Assembly: GCF_022539315.1 (NCBI RefSeq)
Contig: NC_066323.1
Coordinates: forward strand, 15,861,719 to 15,925,718
Origin: Serinus canaria
Taxonomy: Eukaryota > Chordata > Aves > Passeriformes > Fringillidae
Direction of reading: 5' to 3'
Length of the DNA stretch: 64,000 nucleotides
The translations under genes were made by a program, and so were the position numbers. The notes under the pieces were generated by a model. The model searched no databases. It saw only the letters and a list, made by a program, of their open reading frames with translations, and was not told where the DNA came from. Shown here piece after piece: positions 13,040 through 25,222 of this stretch; the stretch's first letter is position 1, and each line of letters starts with the position of its first letter.

Positions 13040-15271
13040 GATGTAAAGAAGGTCCCCTTTGGGAAACTTAGTTAACTGTCTTTTAGCCTGATTAACCTAG
13101 GAAATAAAGTTTAAATGCACTGCTGGGATTCTATTAGGATCATCAGTTCATACAGATAACAGCAAAAGGTGTTAAAATGCACTTCACTGGTGCAAGTGAT
13201 CTCATGTTGTAAAAATGATTATCCCCAGCAGAACAGGGAAGGATTAAGGGGCCATGTCTACATCTGGGAAACTCCATAAGTGTTTTATTAGCATAACTAC
13301 ATGTATTAATCACACAGACACACAAAAAAAGGCCCGTCAGGATGGTGGCAAATGGCAGAGTGCATTAAACCTACTCTCTTAAGTCAGTGGAATGTGAGCA
13401 TCTTTATTCCTAGAATTGATATAAAGCTGTTAAGTAGCATGAATGAAGTTGGGGAAAGCCTGCTTGTATGACTGTGGATCATTGTGGATTACCAAAAAAG
13501 AGACACTGCTCCTGAAGTAAGGCACTCCCATTACAGAGCCTTTGAAGAAATGCGGGGTAAATCTGGTGTTCCAGCCTCAAATCAGTTGAACTACACTGAG
13601 AATGTTTGATCACAGTGACCTAACTGCTCATTTATTTTCTGATTTCTGTTAGATCAGAAAGGAAAAGTCTATCCATGTCCCATGCTTCTGCTCCTTCCTC
13701 TGCTCCTTAGTTCAGGGTGCTGCTTCCCAGCACAAGTCAGAGTCAGGCTAAATGGCTGTGCAAGCAAGGCTGGGGTTACACGGATAAAAACAAATGCTGT
13801 TGAGCAGACATGTGAATAATTCAGCAGATGAACACCCTGGGGTTTGAGATGAGAAGCATTTTCCACACTTTCATTCCTTTTCCATTTGCAACCCCTAAAT
13901 TTTGTTTCCTCTTGATAGCAACCACAAATAAAAAATGAAGCATTGCCAAATATATGGTGATTTTACAGCCAGCTTTTTATAAAGCCTATTGCCAGCATTA
14001 GGTTAGCAAAACAGATACATGGTGATGATATTTAGGGTTCTCTTTGATCTGCAACCTTCACCACCACGAAAACAAATGTAAGTCCTTTAGTGGAGATTAG
14101 GAATGCAAGTCTTTGAGAGAAAAAAAAGGGCTCATGGTTTTGCTGTAGTCTCCTTTCAGCTCTACTATGTTGACTATCCCCATACTAGAGCAGCATCTAG
14201 GAAAGTCTTGATAAAAACTACTTTAGCACCATGATGGATGTGATAGTGAGACATATTATTGACTTCATTGCTAAAAATATTATAGTTATACATGTTGAAA
14301 TCCTGTCAAGAAGTTGCCTCTTTCATTCCAATATTAAACACTTCTCTTTCAGGGGATATTTGGAATATTGTATATGTCTGTCACTACATCAGTGACATTT
14401 GTTATTCTGTTCATCAAAATGTCACCTGCCTATCAAGATAGCTAAGATGAGTAGGACTGGGAAACTTTGTCGAATCATCATACACAGGCTTTTTTCTGCC
14501 AGCAGATGTATCACATGAGACACTTACATTGATGTGGAATAACAACAGAAGTTAGCTGCCTTGTCTGCAAAGCTGAAGAAATTATCATTTGCCTTACAAG
14601 GATATTTTAGTAATTCCTTCACAGCATTAAGGGGACAGATGGACTATAAAGCCAGTCAGTCCCTGATAGCACAGGGATCTCAGAGTACATAGAGTTGCAA
14701 AGAACTTTGAGGAAGCAGGGGACTCTGTGAATATTAGGCTTTTTAAGTGCCATAGTATTTTGAGCATGCTTAGCTAGCTTACTTGGCTGCCCTCAAAACC
14801 TGAAAAAAACTTAACTGAGGGCCTAATAAGTAGCCAGGTGACAAAAGAGACAGGAAATAGGATGCTAGAAAACTGGAAATCAACTTCTAAACAGGGAATC
14901 AAAGAAGAAATTAAAAACCAAGCCCATAAAAACACAGAGAGTGTTTTAGAAGTGACACCACTCTTGACAGAAGATCAACACTGTTTCAAACATACTGTAT
15001 TTCTCCACCCACCCCTGAGTAGATCTTAAGTACCCTTCACTGCCTTGGAGTCAGATTTCAAGCCAAAATGTCTGTGTTACTAGTTTTGCAAGTGCTACCA
15101 CTAATTGAAACCACATAATGTTGCAGATCTGAAATAAGGCAGGCAGGGCATCCCTGCTGAAAAGCTACCCAGCAGGACAACCCCTTTGTTCTCTTTTAAA
15201 ATAAACTAATTCAAGGGAAATGTTGTCTAAATCATTGCTTCTAAATGTATACAGAATTTCCTCTCTGTTCC
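13040..15271. other. Unique non-coding stretch
   Basis: No supportable gene or repeat. Only frames under about 65 codons, on both strands. Confidence 0.65.
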
Positions 15272-15290
15272 TCCCCCCACCACCCCCCCC
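15272..15290. repeat. C-rich run (G-rich on minus strand)
   Basis: Runs of six to eight C separated by ACCA, flanked by T-rich sequence. The minus strand is correspondingly G-rich. Too short to call a regulatory element. Confidence 0.85.
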
Positions 15291-18200
15291 TTTTCCTGAT
15301 GAGCCATCAAAGGATTTTGCTATTATTGTAAACTGCAAAAATAGTTTTAATATGCACTCTTGTCATTTCTAGGTGTATAAATTTTGCCTTTGCAGGGATT
15401 TTTACACGGCACATATTGTGATCACTTGTGGGTAGGGTAGTTAATTAGCAGTCCAGGTCCTATTTAATTTAATTTATACTGGAGCAATCTAAACTAGCAG
15501 AATGATTACAGCCACATTCAGTAATTTAACTCCCTCCTTTCAAAGCTGTTTTAGTAATTATACTTGGGTTGTAAGTTTTCAGAAATCTTTTACAGTACTT
15601 GTTTTCTAGCCATGTAAGCTCCCTCCCTTCTCAGTTCCCCTCAATCCTGGCTTTTGTCCTTCTGGGTACTGTTGGCTGCATTCCATTAAGAAATTAGAAA
15701 GGATGCAGCTGTCATTATTTTGTCAATCGTAAAATGTAAGACATGGAAAAAGTCTTAGGAAGGCAGGGGAGTCATGTAACTTCTATTGAGAAAACAGATT
15801 ATTCCTCAATACTTCCAACAGTACTTTCGCTTAACCTAAAATGAAAACTTTTATGTGGTGGACTTTTATGATCCAGGCTTGGATTTCCCAATGGATCATT
15901 GAGATGTGTGCACATAAACATCACTTTATACTTGGTTTGGAAATTCTCAAAAGCCACCCTCAGCACTCGGGGAAGAACTCGTTTAAAAATTTCATTTTGA
16001 GCCCATCACCATTAAAAGTTTTGGATCTATAGCAATAATCTATCTACCTACATTGACACTCATGGCATAGATAATATGCCTGCAGCCCAGACCAAAGCAA
16101 AGAATGCTTCTTGTCACAGTGATTGAAAAAACAATAGCATGTAACTGGTAATGTGCATATAAGTGTTTCACTTGCAGCTTGGCACTAGAGGCCTTGCTCC
16201 CTGTGTGCCTTTTTAAAATTGATCCTATTTTACAGTGACTTTGAGATTTAGCAAGACTTTTGGGGATGGAAAGACTTAAAAAAATCCTGCTTTTGGTTTT
16301 CTCTCTGAATTGATAGAAGAAAAATAATTTCACCGTAATGTCAAGATTTCAGAAAAAAACTGCAGCTTTGCCATTAGAATTTTGATTGCAAAGTAGCAGA
16401 CAAATAGGTTAGTGCTTGCTTGTCTGTACTGTAAGAGAGCTGACCTTTACTGATGCTGCTAGTATTGCCAGTTAACCATATTCTCATCAGACATGCATCA
16501 CAATTTGAAATGAAGTAACTTCATAAATTCCTTTGAGTTTCTGTGTGTCTGCTACAGATTACGCACCAAAGATCAAACTTTTAACATCTGTTCATGCTGG
16601 AAAATATTTCTGTGTGTGTGTTTTCTAGGCTAAAAATTCTTATTTAAGTATGTCAAATAATTTGGTACTTATGAAAAATTCCTTCCTGACCAGTGTTCAT
16701 CTTGTTTGTGTGTATGGAAGCAAAAATCTCAACAGTTACATCACTTTTAACTTAAACAGCTGGTGGCAGTGTAATTATTTATTTTTTTGAGTCCATGGCC
16801 TTTGGAGACACAGATTTCCAGTCACTGGTTAGTTTCCAAGTAGTGTGAAACCTTTTGTAAAATATGGCACTTCAAGAGAAGGAGGGAGGGCTTTTCTTTA
16901 GAATAAGAAAAGTGTCTGTGGATTGTGTTTGAAGAGACAATGTATGATTAATGATTCTCCATTCACTGGAAAACAGCAACTCTTATTAAGTGAAATGAGA
17001 GTGCATCAGAGTAAAATGCAGCCTGACTGAAAAAAAGAACTGAGCCTAGGAAATCCAAGCACCAGCCTATTTTTTCTGGGCAGTGAAAAACAAAGTGTGG
17101 ATGTATTAGGCTTACATTTTCAGTGAAGCTAGATATATTTTGTTGCTTTCTCTCCACCATATAGATTGGTCCTGAACTCTGCCAAGGGTTACATGTTGCT
17201 TGTCTGGGCTAATGAGTAAGTTATCAAAATATAAGATTTATGACAGCAGTCAAGGAATTAATAAGCAGAGTTCTGAGGGCTGACGAAGCCTTTGCAAATC
17301 CCCAAAATAGAGAGAAATCTCTGCTTGAATCATCTTGTGTTGTGAGTTGGTATGGCATCTGCTGCTCCAAGTCTAAAAGCGGAATGAATAGACAAAGAGT
17401 TTCAGATGTACAAGCTATGCTTAATCACCAAATAATAACAAATAGGAACTCCCAACAGCCCTCTGTGACATCACGTTCAAATTAGCTACACATTCAAGTT
17501 TTAGAGCAACAATTTCCTCACTTCTATTTATGGGAAAACTGTAGTATATATACCAGCCACAGAACTTCAGTATGACATGACATGGATGATTTCCTAATTG
17601 ACTCACTCTCTATATTGCTTCATGCATGGTCTTTTAGGAGCTTTTTTTCAATGAAGCTCACAGTAAAGCTCTTCTCAAGAGCACCTCCTGGCCATCTTTT
17701 AGATGTGAAGAGCAAAAACGTTTCATGGGGCCTAAGAGAAATGTTTTGTCTGTGAGCCTTTGTACATTAGTCCCAACTATATCTATTTGCTTACTGTGTT
17801 TTCATGTCAAACTGTGTGAGATGATGCAGAGTAGATTTTGATTTCTACATAGTATTTTTCATACTGAAATTATCCCACTAGACATAGGTAAGTTACGAAT
17901 GTTATCAGAGGCTTAGTGGGTAAGCTGAATAGGGAAGTCAAGTTGTGGTTAATAATAATTCACATAAAACCCAGACAATGAGAACTCTTGTTTGAGTGGG
18001 AGAGTAGGGAAATCTTGGCCATAGACTCAGAGTATATCACTGTATCCCTGTTCCTCCCTAACCAAAACTCCCACTTGATTTTTAAAATTCAGAGAGTAGC
18101 AATCCAAAGTTTACTTTTCATCTCCTCCTTAATGTGCCTTTTTCTCATTCTGGCAACCCTAAAATACTGCACTTTACTGCATAAAGGATGAAGTGTTTTA

Positions 18201-18644
18201 GGAGTATATTTCAAAGGTATTAGACACCTTAACAATGCAGTTAGGATCACAGCAGGATTTTTCCAAGGTAAAAGCAGAAGAGGGAATTATGTCCCCTTTT
18301 GCTTTTTTAGCTGCTCAAAGAATTAAAAAGAAGCAAAACAAAACAAAAAACATCCTGCTTTATTTCCTCTTGAGGGTCACTGGTCCAAGATCCACTTAGA
18401 GAGGAGCAGGGCTGAATCATTTAGGTTAAGAGGAAGTCAGAACAGCAATTGGAAGTAGTGGAACTTCTTTTAGTATGTCAGAAATATTGGGCCCATTAGA
18501 GTTTGTGTGGTGTTCTAAAGAACACCCTTGTGATAGAACCCCCTCCAGCACAGCTCCACAAGAGTGTATCTTGGGCCCTCAGATTGCATTCTACTCATGA
18601 CACACATATACATTCTGGGTACTAATGAAAATAAAGCAACACTC
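15291..18644. other. Unique AT-rich non-coding stretch
   Basis: No gene or repeat family recognised. The 15410-15500 segment holds taattag and atttaatttaattt motifs of the kind bound by homeodomain proteins, but such words are common in AT-rich DNA and are not evidence of function alone. Confidence 0.6.
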
Positions 18645-18663
18645 AAAAAAAAAATAAAAAAAA
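18645..18663. repeat. A-rich tract
   Basis: Ten As, a T and eight As in a row. It is a short low-complexity tract with no identifiable retrocopy body upstream. Confidence 0.85.
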
Positions 18664-21600
18664 CCTCACACCAGCAGCAATTAATCTATTAATTCAAATA
18701 ATGTTCTGTGAGTTGCTGTATGAACTATCTCTGCCAGATAGTTTAACTCTTTACCCATTCTATGGGTCTCTCTTGATGAAGCCAATCTATTTTGCGTGAA
18801 GGTCTACCTTAGTCAATGACATAAAGGGCATTTGAACATTTACCCAACATGTGGAGCAACTGGGTGCCTTGCTGCTTATCAGGTTCAAAGCTGGTATGTA
18901 GTCAGGTATTAAATACAGAGCCCTGGCCAGATACCCTGCCACTCAGAATCACCCATAACCTGATGTTAAAAGTTTCTCAAAAAGTAGAAGGCTTAAAGAG
19001 AGTTTTCTTACAACATGGGAGTGTGGTGTGGATGTTCCTGTATTTTTCATTGTTGAAAAGAAGAAATTTTTTTCCAATTTCTTGCATGTATAAATCATGC
19101 TTTTTCATTTCTACTACTTGGCTCTAAACAAACACAAAAATAATACAAATTGATGCCTGAAAGGGGAAGAACATGCTTTTTAAAAGACTGAGTGAAAACA
19201 AATGTCAATTTTGGGTCGACTGAAACATTTCATTCCACCCAAAACCAATTGGTCACACAAGGCTAAATAAAAGGTGCTAGAACCAAGCTATAAAAGCTGT
19301 TGCCAGAAGCAGAGCTGAATGTGAGTTACTCAGTGCTCTGAGGCTGTCTGCCTGGCTGTGGTTCAGTCACTAGAGAAAAAATACATATATTTTCAATTGA
19401 CAGATAGTGAAAACTTCCTTCCTTCCCCACCTTCTCTGCAGGTGGCTTCTTCATCATACACTGTCCCACCCTCTCTGCTTTGAGCCACAATTAGCACATA
19501 TTTTCAAAATAAAAATAAGCCTCTCCCCTCTGTCCTTCCAGCTGTGCTTCCCACCCAGATTCCCATTATGAATCAAGACAAGTACATGTGTTTAAAATAA
19601 CAAAAAATATGTCTTCTCTCCCCAGGCTTGCTGTCCTTTTTTACCCATCACCTCAGCTTCACTGAAATATTTCCTGGAGGGCTCCAGAGTTTCTGCTGAG
19701 CTGAAGGTGCCTCAATGATCTGATTTCTCCTTCAGTGTTTTTAGAGCACCACATGACCAACATTGCCCAGCAGCACTGGGCAATAAGTCTCTGTCACACT
19801 TGTTTAAGACAGTCAGGCACCAAAGGACAAAGCAAGCTGGATGGAGGCTCAAAGACCAGAGGGGTGAAAGCTCTGCTTATCTCTGTGATTCCCCAGGGGT
19901 TCCAATGAAGAGCTAAGCTTGCTGACAAACAGGCCCTGCAGAAGCACTCTCAGTTTGAACATTAGCCAGGGTGCAGAGCACGGATCTACAGAGGGGTGGG
20001 AGAATACCTTTGCTGGGCAGATTCGCACATGTTCTGCTAGATGGATTAAAAAATAAGTGCAAAGGAAACTTACCCTTAAAGGAGTCCCCTCACTATTTTG
20101 GCAGAAAATGACAGGCTTTCCAAAGGTTGACATGACATGTCCAGCAACTGTTCTCTCAGATGGAAGCACGTAGGTTGGTTGGAAATATGATATTTTACCA
20201 TGATGAGGATAGTTATGTTCAACAGCCTTCTCCATGCCTCAGTTCCTCTGAAACACAACTGTATAAACACCTATTAAATATCTTAAAACACCCCAGAACA
20301 AGCTTATTTGTATTTACAGGTTGTCAATAAAAATACTCTAGCCATGTGAATAATGTATATTTTCTCAGAGAAAATTTTTATTCTGTTTTTGTTCAGTGTT
20401 GCATGTTTTCCAAGCCAAACACTATAGTACCACCTCTTGACATCAAATCCATATTTTTCCAAACCAATATTCATAAAGGCGTTATCCAGCAAGCCAGAGG
20501 GGGCATTTAAAGGGCAACTCCTAGTATGTGTATCACTATTCCATTACTATTGCTCTGTGAGCAATTTATTTATTCAGGCTTCTAAAAGCTGAAGAGGCCA
20601 GGACAATAAGCTAGCCATAGGTAGGCACCACCTCTGTATGATGAACAATTCATGACTTTTTTCCCAGTTTTCCATTATAGTATCTCGCATTCAGTGCACC
20701 AGATTTGACGCCTCCAATGTACCAAAGAGTTCATAAGGAAAAGGACAGTTTTGGTCCTCAAAAAAAGGACAATGGATGATTCTGCTACAGAACATTTCTT
20801 GCCTATGCTGATTCAGTTTCCAGGGGGGTTAATTTGAGAATGTAGTTGTTCCCTTGAGGGCTTAGCCTCCTTCTCCAGCAGCCTTTGATGGAGAACAGCA
20901 CACAGGTGTCTCCCCTGGCAGAGCTCTACCTGGCACAGGCCATGATCAGTTTCAGAGCCAGCCACTATGGATGAAATGCAGCCTCTTATATTCTCATTAA
21001 CAGAGACCAGAACAGTCTCCAACCCACAGCACGGTTGTAGTTTATCTTCATTGCCAATACAAGTTTAAACACATTTTTACTCTTCCCAAAGCAGCCTGCC
21101 TCCCCATGAGTGTCCCTTCCTGGAGGATGAGCTGTCTCTGTGGGGTTGCCCCCCTTCCTGCTCTGGCTGCTGCCTGCCCTGGCCCTGCACATCGGCAGCT
21201 TGGAGACAGCGCTCAGCACCAAAGGGCAGCTGCTGCAGAGGGCAGCTTGGCAAGGGGCATGTGGCCAGTGCATGGGAGGCAAGATGGGCTTGGATGCAGA
21301 GGGGGAAGGGGTTTTGGCTGCCTCTGGCAGTACAGGTACCATATGCTCAGGGTCAACCCTGAACAGCCTGGGTGGTTTGCAGCAAGGCAGTTAATAGATC
21401 CTTGATTGCAGCCAGAATTCTGTACTATTTGTACAAGAGTCAAACAGGCCTTGATCTCCCACAGCTCCTTTGGAAGGAAACTCTGTCCTGACCCTCCTAG
21501 GTAAGATACAAGGTGATGCCCTTAAAGCAGAATGAGTGTCTGCCCAGACTATCTTCACCCTGATCTTGATGCTGTGAAGAACCTTTGGTGGTAGGAGTGA

Positions 21601-24265
21601 CCCATGAAAGGGCAGGATGAAGGATAGTAGGATTCCAAGCACTTGGTTGGGGTCTGCTGGGAGCAGGGAACTGAAAGTACAGATGCCTTTCCTCTGGCTA
21701 TCAGTCATGTCAGAATGCAAGACTGCAGTAAAGGTTTTGATAGTCCTGTAGACATGAGGCATGAAGTGCACCAAAGGAGCTCAAGGAAAACCACACCATG
21801 TTTATGCTACATTTATGCCTGGTGAAAACACTTGTCAAAGAAGACACTTTTTTTTCCCCTTTATTTTTTTGCTTAAGAATAGGGTTTGCATACATAAAAT
21901 TAATTCTAGGCAGAGATTGTACCTTAGGAAGATAAGAGTTTGGGGTTATAGACTTTTTTTAATGCTTGGCTATTAATTTATTGTGTGAGCAATGCTCAAA
22001 ACATGTTAAATGCTGCACAAGCATGCCCAAGGGAAAAAAAAATTAAAAAGTAAATTGAATCATTTACAGAGAACAGGATGATGCAGACTTTCTGCTGGGG
22101 TAATCAGGCAGGGGAGAAAATATTAATATCTCTGCATTATTAAGCTTTGGTGTGCTTGTCATAACCTTCCACTAGCTTTTGCATTCACTGACTAAAACCT
22201 GGCTACCAGATGGCATTGTTTGGCTTTGCCTGTGCTTCTGAGACACCCTAGTATCATCCTGTATTCTATCCAGAACCCCTTGGTGTGTTGTTATACAGTA
22301 AGAAGAGTGAGTCTGGCACCTTTCATTAGCAAACCATGCGATAAATAGTATGAGATCCCCAGGAACAAGCTGGTGCTGTTTTAATGCTCATTTAAGTCTA
22401 GTGTTTTTCTGGCCAGTCTTCTCTGGATTTTAATTCATATCGTAATTTTATACTTCTATTTTTGTTTCTGAAAACATCAGGAAAAGGAGGCATAAAAGCT
22501 TCAATCAATTAATTCCTCTCCCATTACTTTTCTGTCTCTATAATTCTAATATCAGTAGTGATTGGAGTTAACCCCTAAATTTACAGCTATAAATAAAAAG
22601 CAAATTGGCCCAAATATATTTCTCATCATCTTCCAAGTATTTATTTCCTACAGCGATTTTTGTTTCTCTGCCTCACTCCAGTGATGCCTATCAATATTTT
22701 TGGCTTTTAACACATATTTTATGAAATTATTCATTTCTGATTTTTTTCCCCATTAAAACTCTATGAAGCAACTCATGAGGTTAAGAAGTTATGACATTTC
22801 ATAATCAGTTGAGTAATCATCCTCACATATTACTGATAGTTAAATTTTAGTTCTATTAATATTTTGCTTATGTTTTATGTTCTCTGAAGTTCAGGGCAAC
22901 CCTTTGTAGCATTGAGCGCTGCTGTGAGCTGTGTCTTTCATCTCCCAATTTGCTCAAGTGCCTGTGGTGGCAACTTCCAGCCTTAGGCACTGCAGAACTG
23001 TGTTTCATAGTTTATAGAGGCTTTGGGTTTTGTTGGTTTTTTTTTTCAAATCAGTTCAGAGAACAATCACATTAAAAGTTCCTAAGCTCTTTTAAAATAG
23101 GCAGCTAGCAGGCCCTTAACTATGAAGCTTTATCTGTCAAGACTGGGATAAAAATCCCTCCTTGGAAAAAGATGTTTGGCCCTTCAGCCTCAGTTCTCTT
23201 AGGGAAACCAGTACAGATCTTGCAAGATATGTGGCTCAGAATAGGATTAACTGAAGGATTCCTTTAGACCTGATGTTCTCCTGCGTTGCTTCTGGCTGTG
23301 GCCATGTAGATAAACCCTGGGCCCTGTGGCCTCTCCTGTTCCTCCACACAAAACAAATTCATTTTGAAGTCAGACTGTGACCTTTCTGAACACTGGCTGC
23401 ACTGACAAAGTGTGTGCATGGGGCATGGACTCTGAATTAGGAGAACCCCTCAGCAGGATTCAATTAAGATTACATCGCAACCACTTGTTAGTATCTGATT
23501 TTAAAGGTATAGAAGGAAAATTCATGGTCATTTACCTCTATAAATGGTGAAAGAGAACCTTGACATCCTGCTGCCATTAGGTATGTTGAGTAGTGAAGCT
23601 CTTCTGATAGGGCCTGGTGCAAACTGCAGAGTCAGTGCCCTTGCATACACATTTCCCTCTGAGCTGAATTCTGTTTTCTGTAGCTAAAGCTCAAGGACCT
23701 CCAGGTACGTTTACAGAATTTCAGGACTTCACAGTTCTCTTTGCTAGTGCTTCAAAGTAATGGCTTTTGTTCTGTCAAGCTTGAAATGTCTTGCAGTTAA
23801 ATTGCACATCGAAATCTGAAGACAAAGCAGAGAATATAGTGAGTATCCACTACCATTCATTCGCTGTATTTCCATAATGGAATTGCTTGCCCATGTGGTT
23901 AAATAATGCATCTCAGCAAAATGCAACTCTTCAGGAATAACATTCTACATATTAAAATAATATTTGTCACCTACTGTTGGATTCCTCTAGTGATATTACA
24001 GTAAAGTGACATGAAGAATAGGAATAAACATTTTTAATTTGGTGACATGTTCTCAGTATTTCTATAAAACTGGGTCCTAAAGACATCACCTGTGCTTGAA
24101 CATTTGCTTCTTTTTCTCTTTTTGTAAACCAAAGTGGAACATAGGACAAAGGTAAATATCCTTCTGAGCACAGTATGAAGCTATTTCTAGTAAGAGGGAA
24201 TCACAGATGCTGTCTACTTTTTTCCTCTAACCAGATAGTTTAATACAATATTTTATTTTTTTTAG
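18664..24265. other. Unique non-coding stretch with one GC-richer patch
   Basis: About 5.6 kb without a supportable gene. At 21100-21400 a GC-richer patch has overlapping open frames on several frames of both strands, typical of composition rather than coding; it has only a few CpGs. 22420-22880 is AT-rich and of ordinary complexity, with TAATTA-type words. No repeat family was recognised. Confidence 0.6.
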
Positions 24266-24396
24266 AATCAGAATTGTCAAGGTTGGAAGAGACCTTTAAG
24301 ATCACTAAGAACAACTATCAACCCAGCATTATTACTGTAACCCCAAAAACCACATCACCCAGCATTAGACACCTCTTAAACACCTCTGGGGATAGC
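24266..24396 (-). mobile_element. CR1 LINE 3' fragment, minus orientation
   Basis: The segment opens with agaatcagaattgtcaagg followed by ttggaagagacctttaagatcac. This is the reverse complement of the conserved 3' end of avian CR1 retrotransposons (normally ...aaggtcccttccaacc...attctatgattct). The matching region continues through caacccagc and ends near cacctctggggatag. It is non-autonomous: only the last 130 or so bases remain, with no ORF. The 3' end points left, opposite to the larger CR1 that follows. The family call is confident; the subfamily is not assigned. Confidence 0.85.
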
Positions 24397-25222
24397 AATG
24401 CCCGCTGGCAACAGCAGGGCCTGGTGGGAAGGCCAGCATTCACCATGGAAATTAGCAGACACATCTTCATGGAGGTCAACAAGGCCAAGTGCAAGACCTT
24501 GCACAAAGTCCTGCATATGGGTTGGGGCAATCCCAAGCACAAATACAGGCTGGGAGGAGAATAGGTTGGGAGCAGCACTGAGAAGAAGGACTTTGGGGTG
24601 TTGGTTGACAAGAAGCTTGTCATGAGCCAGCAATGAGCACTTACAGCCCAGAGCTAAAAGTGTCCTGGGCTGCATCCCAAGGGGTGTGGGCAGCAGATTA
24701 AGGGAGGGGATTCTGCCCCTCTGTTCTACACTGGTCAGACCCACCTGGAGTCCTGCATGCAACTCTGGGGCCTTTAGTATAACAAGGATGTGGACCTGCC
24801 GGAGTGAACCTGGAGGAGAATCACCAAGATGATCAGGTAGCTGGAGCTCCTCTCCTATGAAGACAGGCTGAGAGAACTGAGGATGTTAAGCATGGAGAAG
24901 AAAAAGCAGTGGGGAGACCCTATAGCACCTAAAGGGGCCTACAAAAAAGCTGGAGAGGGACTTTCCATAAGAGTATGCATGAATTAGACAAGGAGGAAAA
25001 GCTTAAAAGTGAAAGACGGTAGATTTAGATTAGCTGTAAGGAAGAGATTCTTCAGTGTGAGGGAGGTGAGGCACTGGAACAGGTGGCACAGAGTTGTGGA
25101 AGTGTTCAAGGGTTGGATACGTCCCTGAGCAACCTGTCTAGCAGAAGGTGCCCTTAGCCATGGAGGAGGTTGGAAGAAGATGATTAAGGTTCCTTCTAAC
25201 CCAAACCATTCTATGAGTCTAT
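24397..25222 (+). mobile_element. CR1 LINE 3' fragment, 5'-truncated, plus orientation
   Basis: From about 24470 the sequence follows the end of CR1 ORF2 (the reverse transcriptase protein) and its 3' UTR. Recognisable blocks are the ggtcaacaaggccaagtgca region, a stretch with cctggagtcctgcatgcaac, ctcctatgaagacaggctga, aaagctggagagggacttt, a stretch with gaggcactggaacagg, and the terminal cttctaacccaaaccattct followed by atgag. The reading frame is broken, so it is a dead copy. The first 70 bases or so (24397-24465) are less clearly CR1, and the exact 5' boundary is uncertain. Few CpGs remain. CR1 inserts without target-site duplications, so none was expected. Confidence 0.92.

Noticed and set aside
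20491..20508. CTCF-like core (gccagagggggca)
   Set aside because: Only the AGGGGGCA half fits; the left half of the motif does not, so it is too weak to call. A similar weak word at 10960-10975 was dropped for the same reason.
21140..21394. Signal-peptide-like translation (GLPPFLLWLLPALAL) on plus
   Set aside because: It starts only at GTG, with a stop just upstream and no ATG or splice acceptor in frame; it sits in a GC-rich patch with open frames on several frames at once.
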